Shown one piece after another: positions 5,303-5,325 of a stretch of DNA of 5,325 nucleotides. The DNA is from Desulfuromonadaceae bacterium (GTDB lineage Bacteria; Desulfobacterota; Desulfuromonadia; Desulfuromonadales; Syntrophotaleaceae), in the NCBI GenBank assembly GCA_021107335.1, contig JAIOSZ010000283.1:1-5325 (forward strand), read 5' to 3'. A program made the position numbers and the translations under genes. The notes under the pieces were generated by a model that saw only the letters and a program-made list of their open reading frames with translations, was not told where the DNA came from and made no database searches. Position 1 is the first letter of the stretch. The number at the start of each line of letters is the position of its first letter.

Positions 5303-5325
5303 GTGTGGTGCTGTCTTTCTGTAAG
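5303..5325 (+). CDS. Possible first codons of a gene leaving the right edge
   Basis: AAAGGGA at 5291-5297 resembles a ribosome binding site and is followed by closely spaced GTG codons at 5303, 5305 and 5308, all open to the window edge. Only about seven codons are visible, so neither frame nor product can be judged. It is listed because the preceding 250 bases look like a promoter region for something to the right. Confidence 0.2.

Larger units (their letters stand above)
4923..5325. other. About 400 bases without a convincing gene
   Basis: The left part (4923 to about 5060) is the upstream region of the minus-strand cyclase and holds its ribosome binding site (4932-4928) and the palindrome at 4956-4967. 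A 22-codon frame starting at 4990 on the plus strand has no ribosome binding site and is not called. The right part is AT-rich to mixed and contains TTGACG (5160-5165) and TACACT (5186-5191) at a poor 20-base spacing, a direct repeat TTGGCG (5197-5202 and 5208-5213, one helical turn apart) and a possible ribosome binding site at 5294-5297. I see no tRNA, insertion-sequence end or terminator here. Confidence 0.5.

Overview
The window reads as chromosomal DNA from a Gram-negative anaerobe. Two PAS-GGDEF signalling proteins, a TupB-type tungstate permease and a lone DraG-type ADP-ribosylglycohydrolase would fit Desulfuromonadales or related Desulfobacterota of moderate GC content. That assignment is an inference from gene content and protein style; there is no rRNA or other marker gene to confirm it. 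I see no transposase, integrase, CRISPR array, tRNA or phage gene.

Layout, left to right. (1) Positions 1-614, minus: the first 204 codons of a tungstate ABC transporter permease (tupB), running off the left edge. (2) 615-877: a divergent intergenic region with candidate promoters for both flanking genes and a leader hairpin. (3) 878-1651, plus: a complete ADP-ribosylglycohydrolase with its metal-binding residues intact. (4) About 1708-1747: a strong bidirectional terminator shared with the next, convergent gene. (5) 1768-1968, minus: a small basic 66-residue protein of unknown function. (6) 1969-2201: a second divergent region, with a structured leader in front of the next gene. (7) 2202-3101, plus: a PAS-GGDEF diguanylate cyclase with a cysteine-rich PAS segment. 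(8) 3126-3165: a second bidirectional terminator. (9) 3192-4922, minus: a coiled-coil, triple-PAS GGDEF diguanylate cyclase. (10) 4923-5325: about 400 bases with no convincing gene, holding the upstream region of the minus-strand cyclase and possibly the first codons of a gene leaving the right edge.

The genes alternate in strand as divergent and convergent pairs, so each is probably its own transcription unit, and both convergent junctions carry one long hairpin able to stop transcription from either side. The clearest shared theme is cyclic di-GMP: two soluble diguanylate cyclases, both with an intact active site and an intact RxxD product-inhibition site, face each other across a terminator and differ mainly in their sensory halves. 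The permease and the glycohydrolase have no visible functional link to them.

No clearly new multi-gene system is visible. The items most worth a second look are the Cys/His-rich PAS domain, the hairpin next to the ribosome binding site of the same gene, and the uncharacterised 66-residue protein with its own expression signals.
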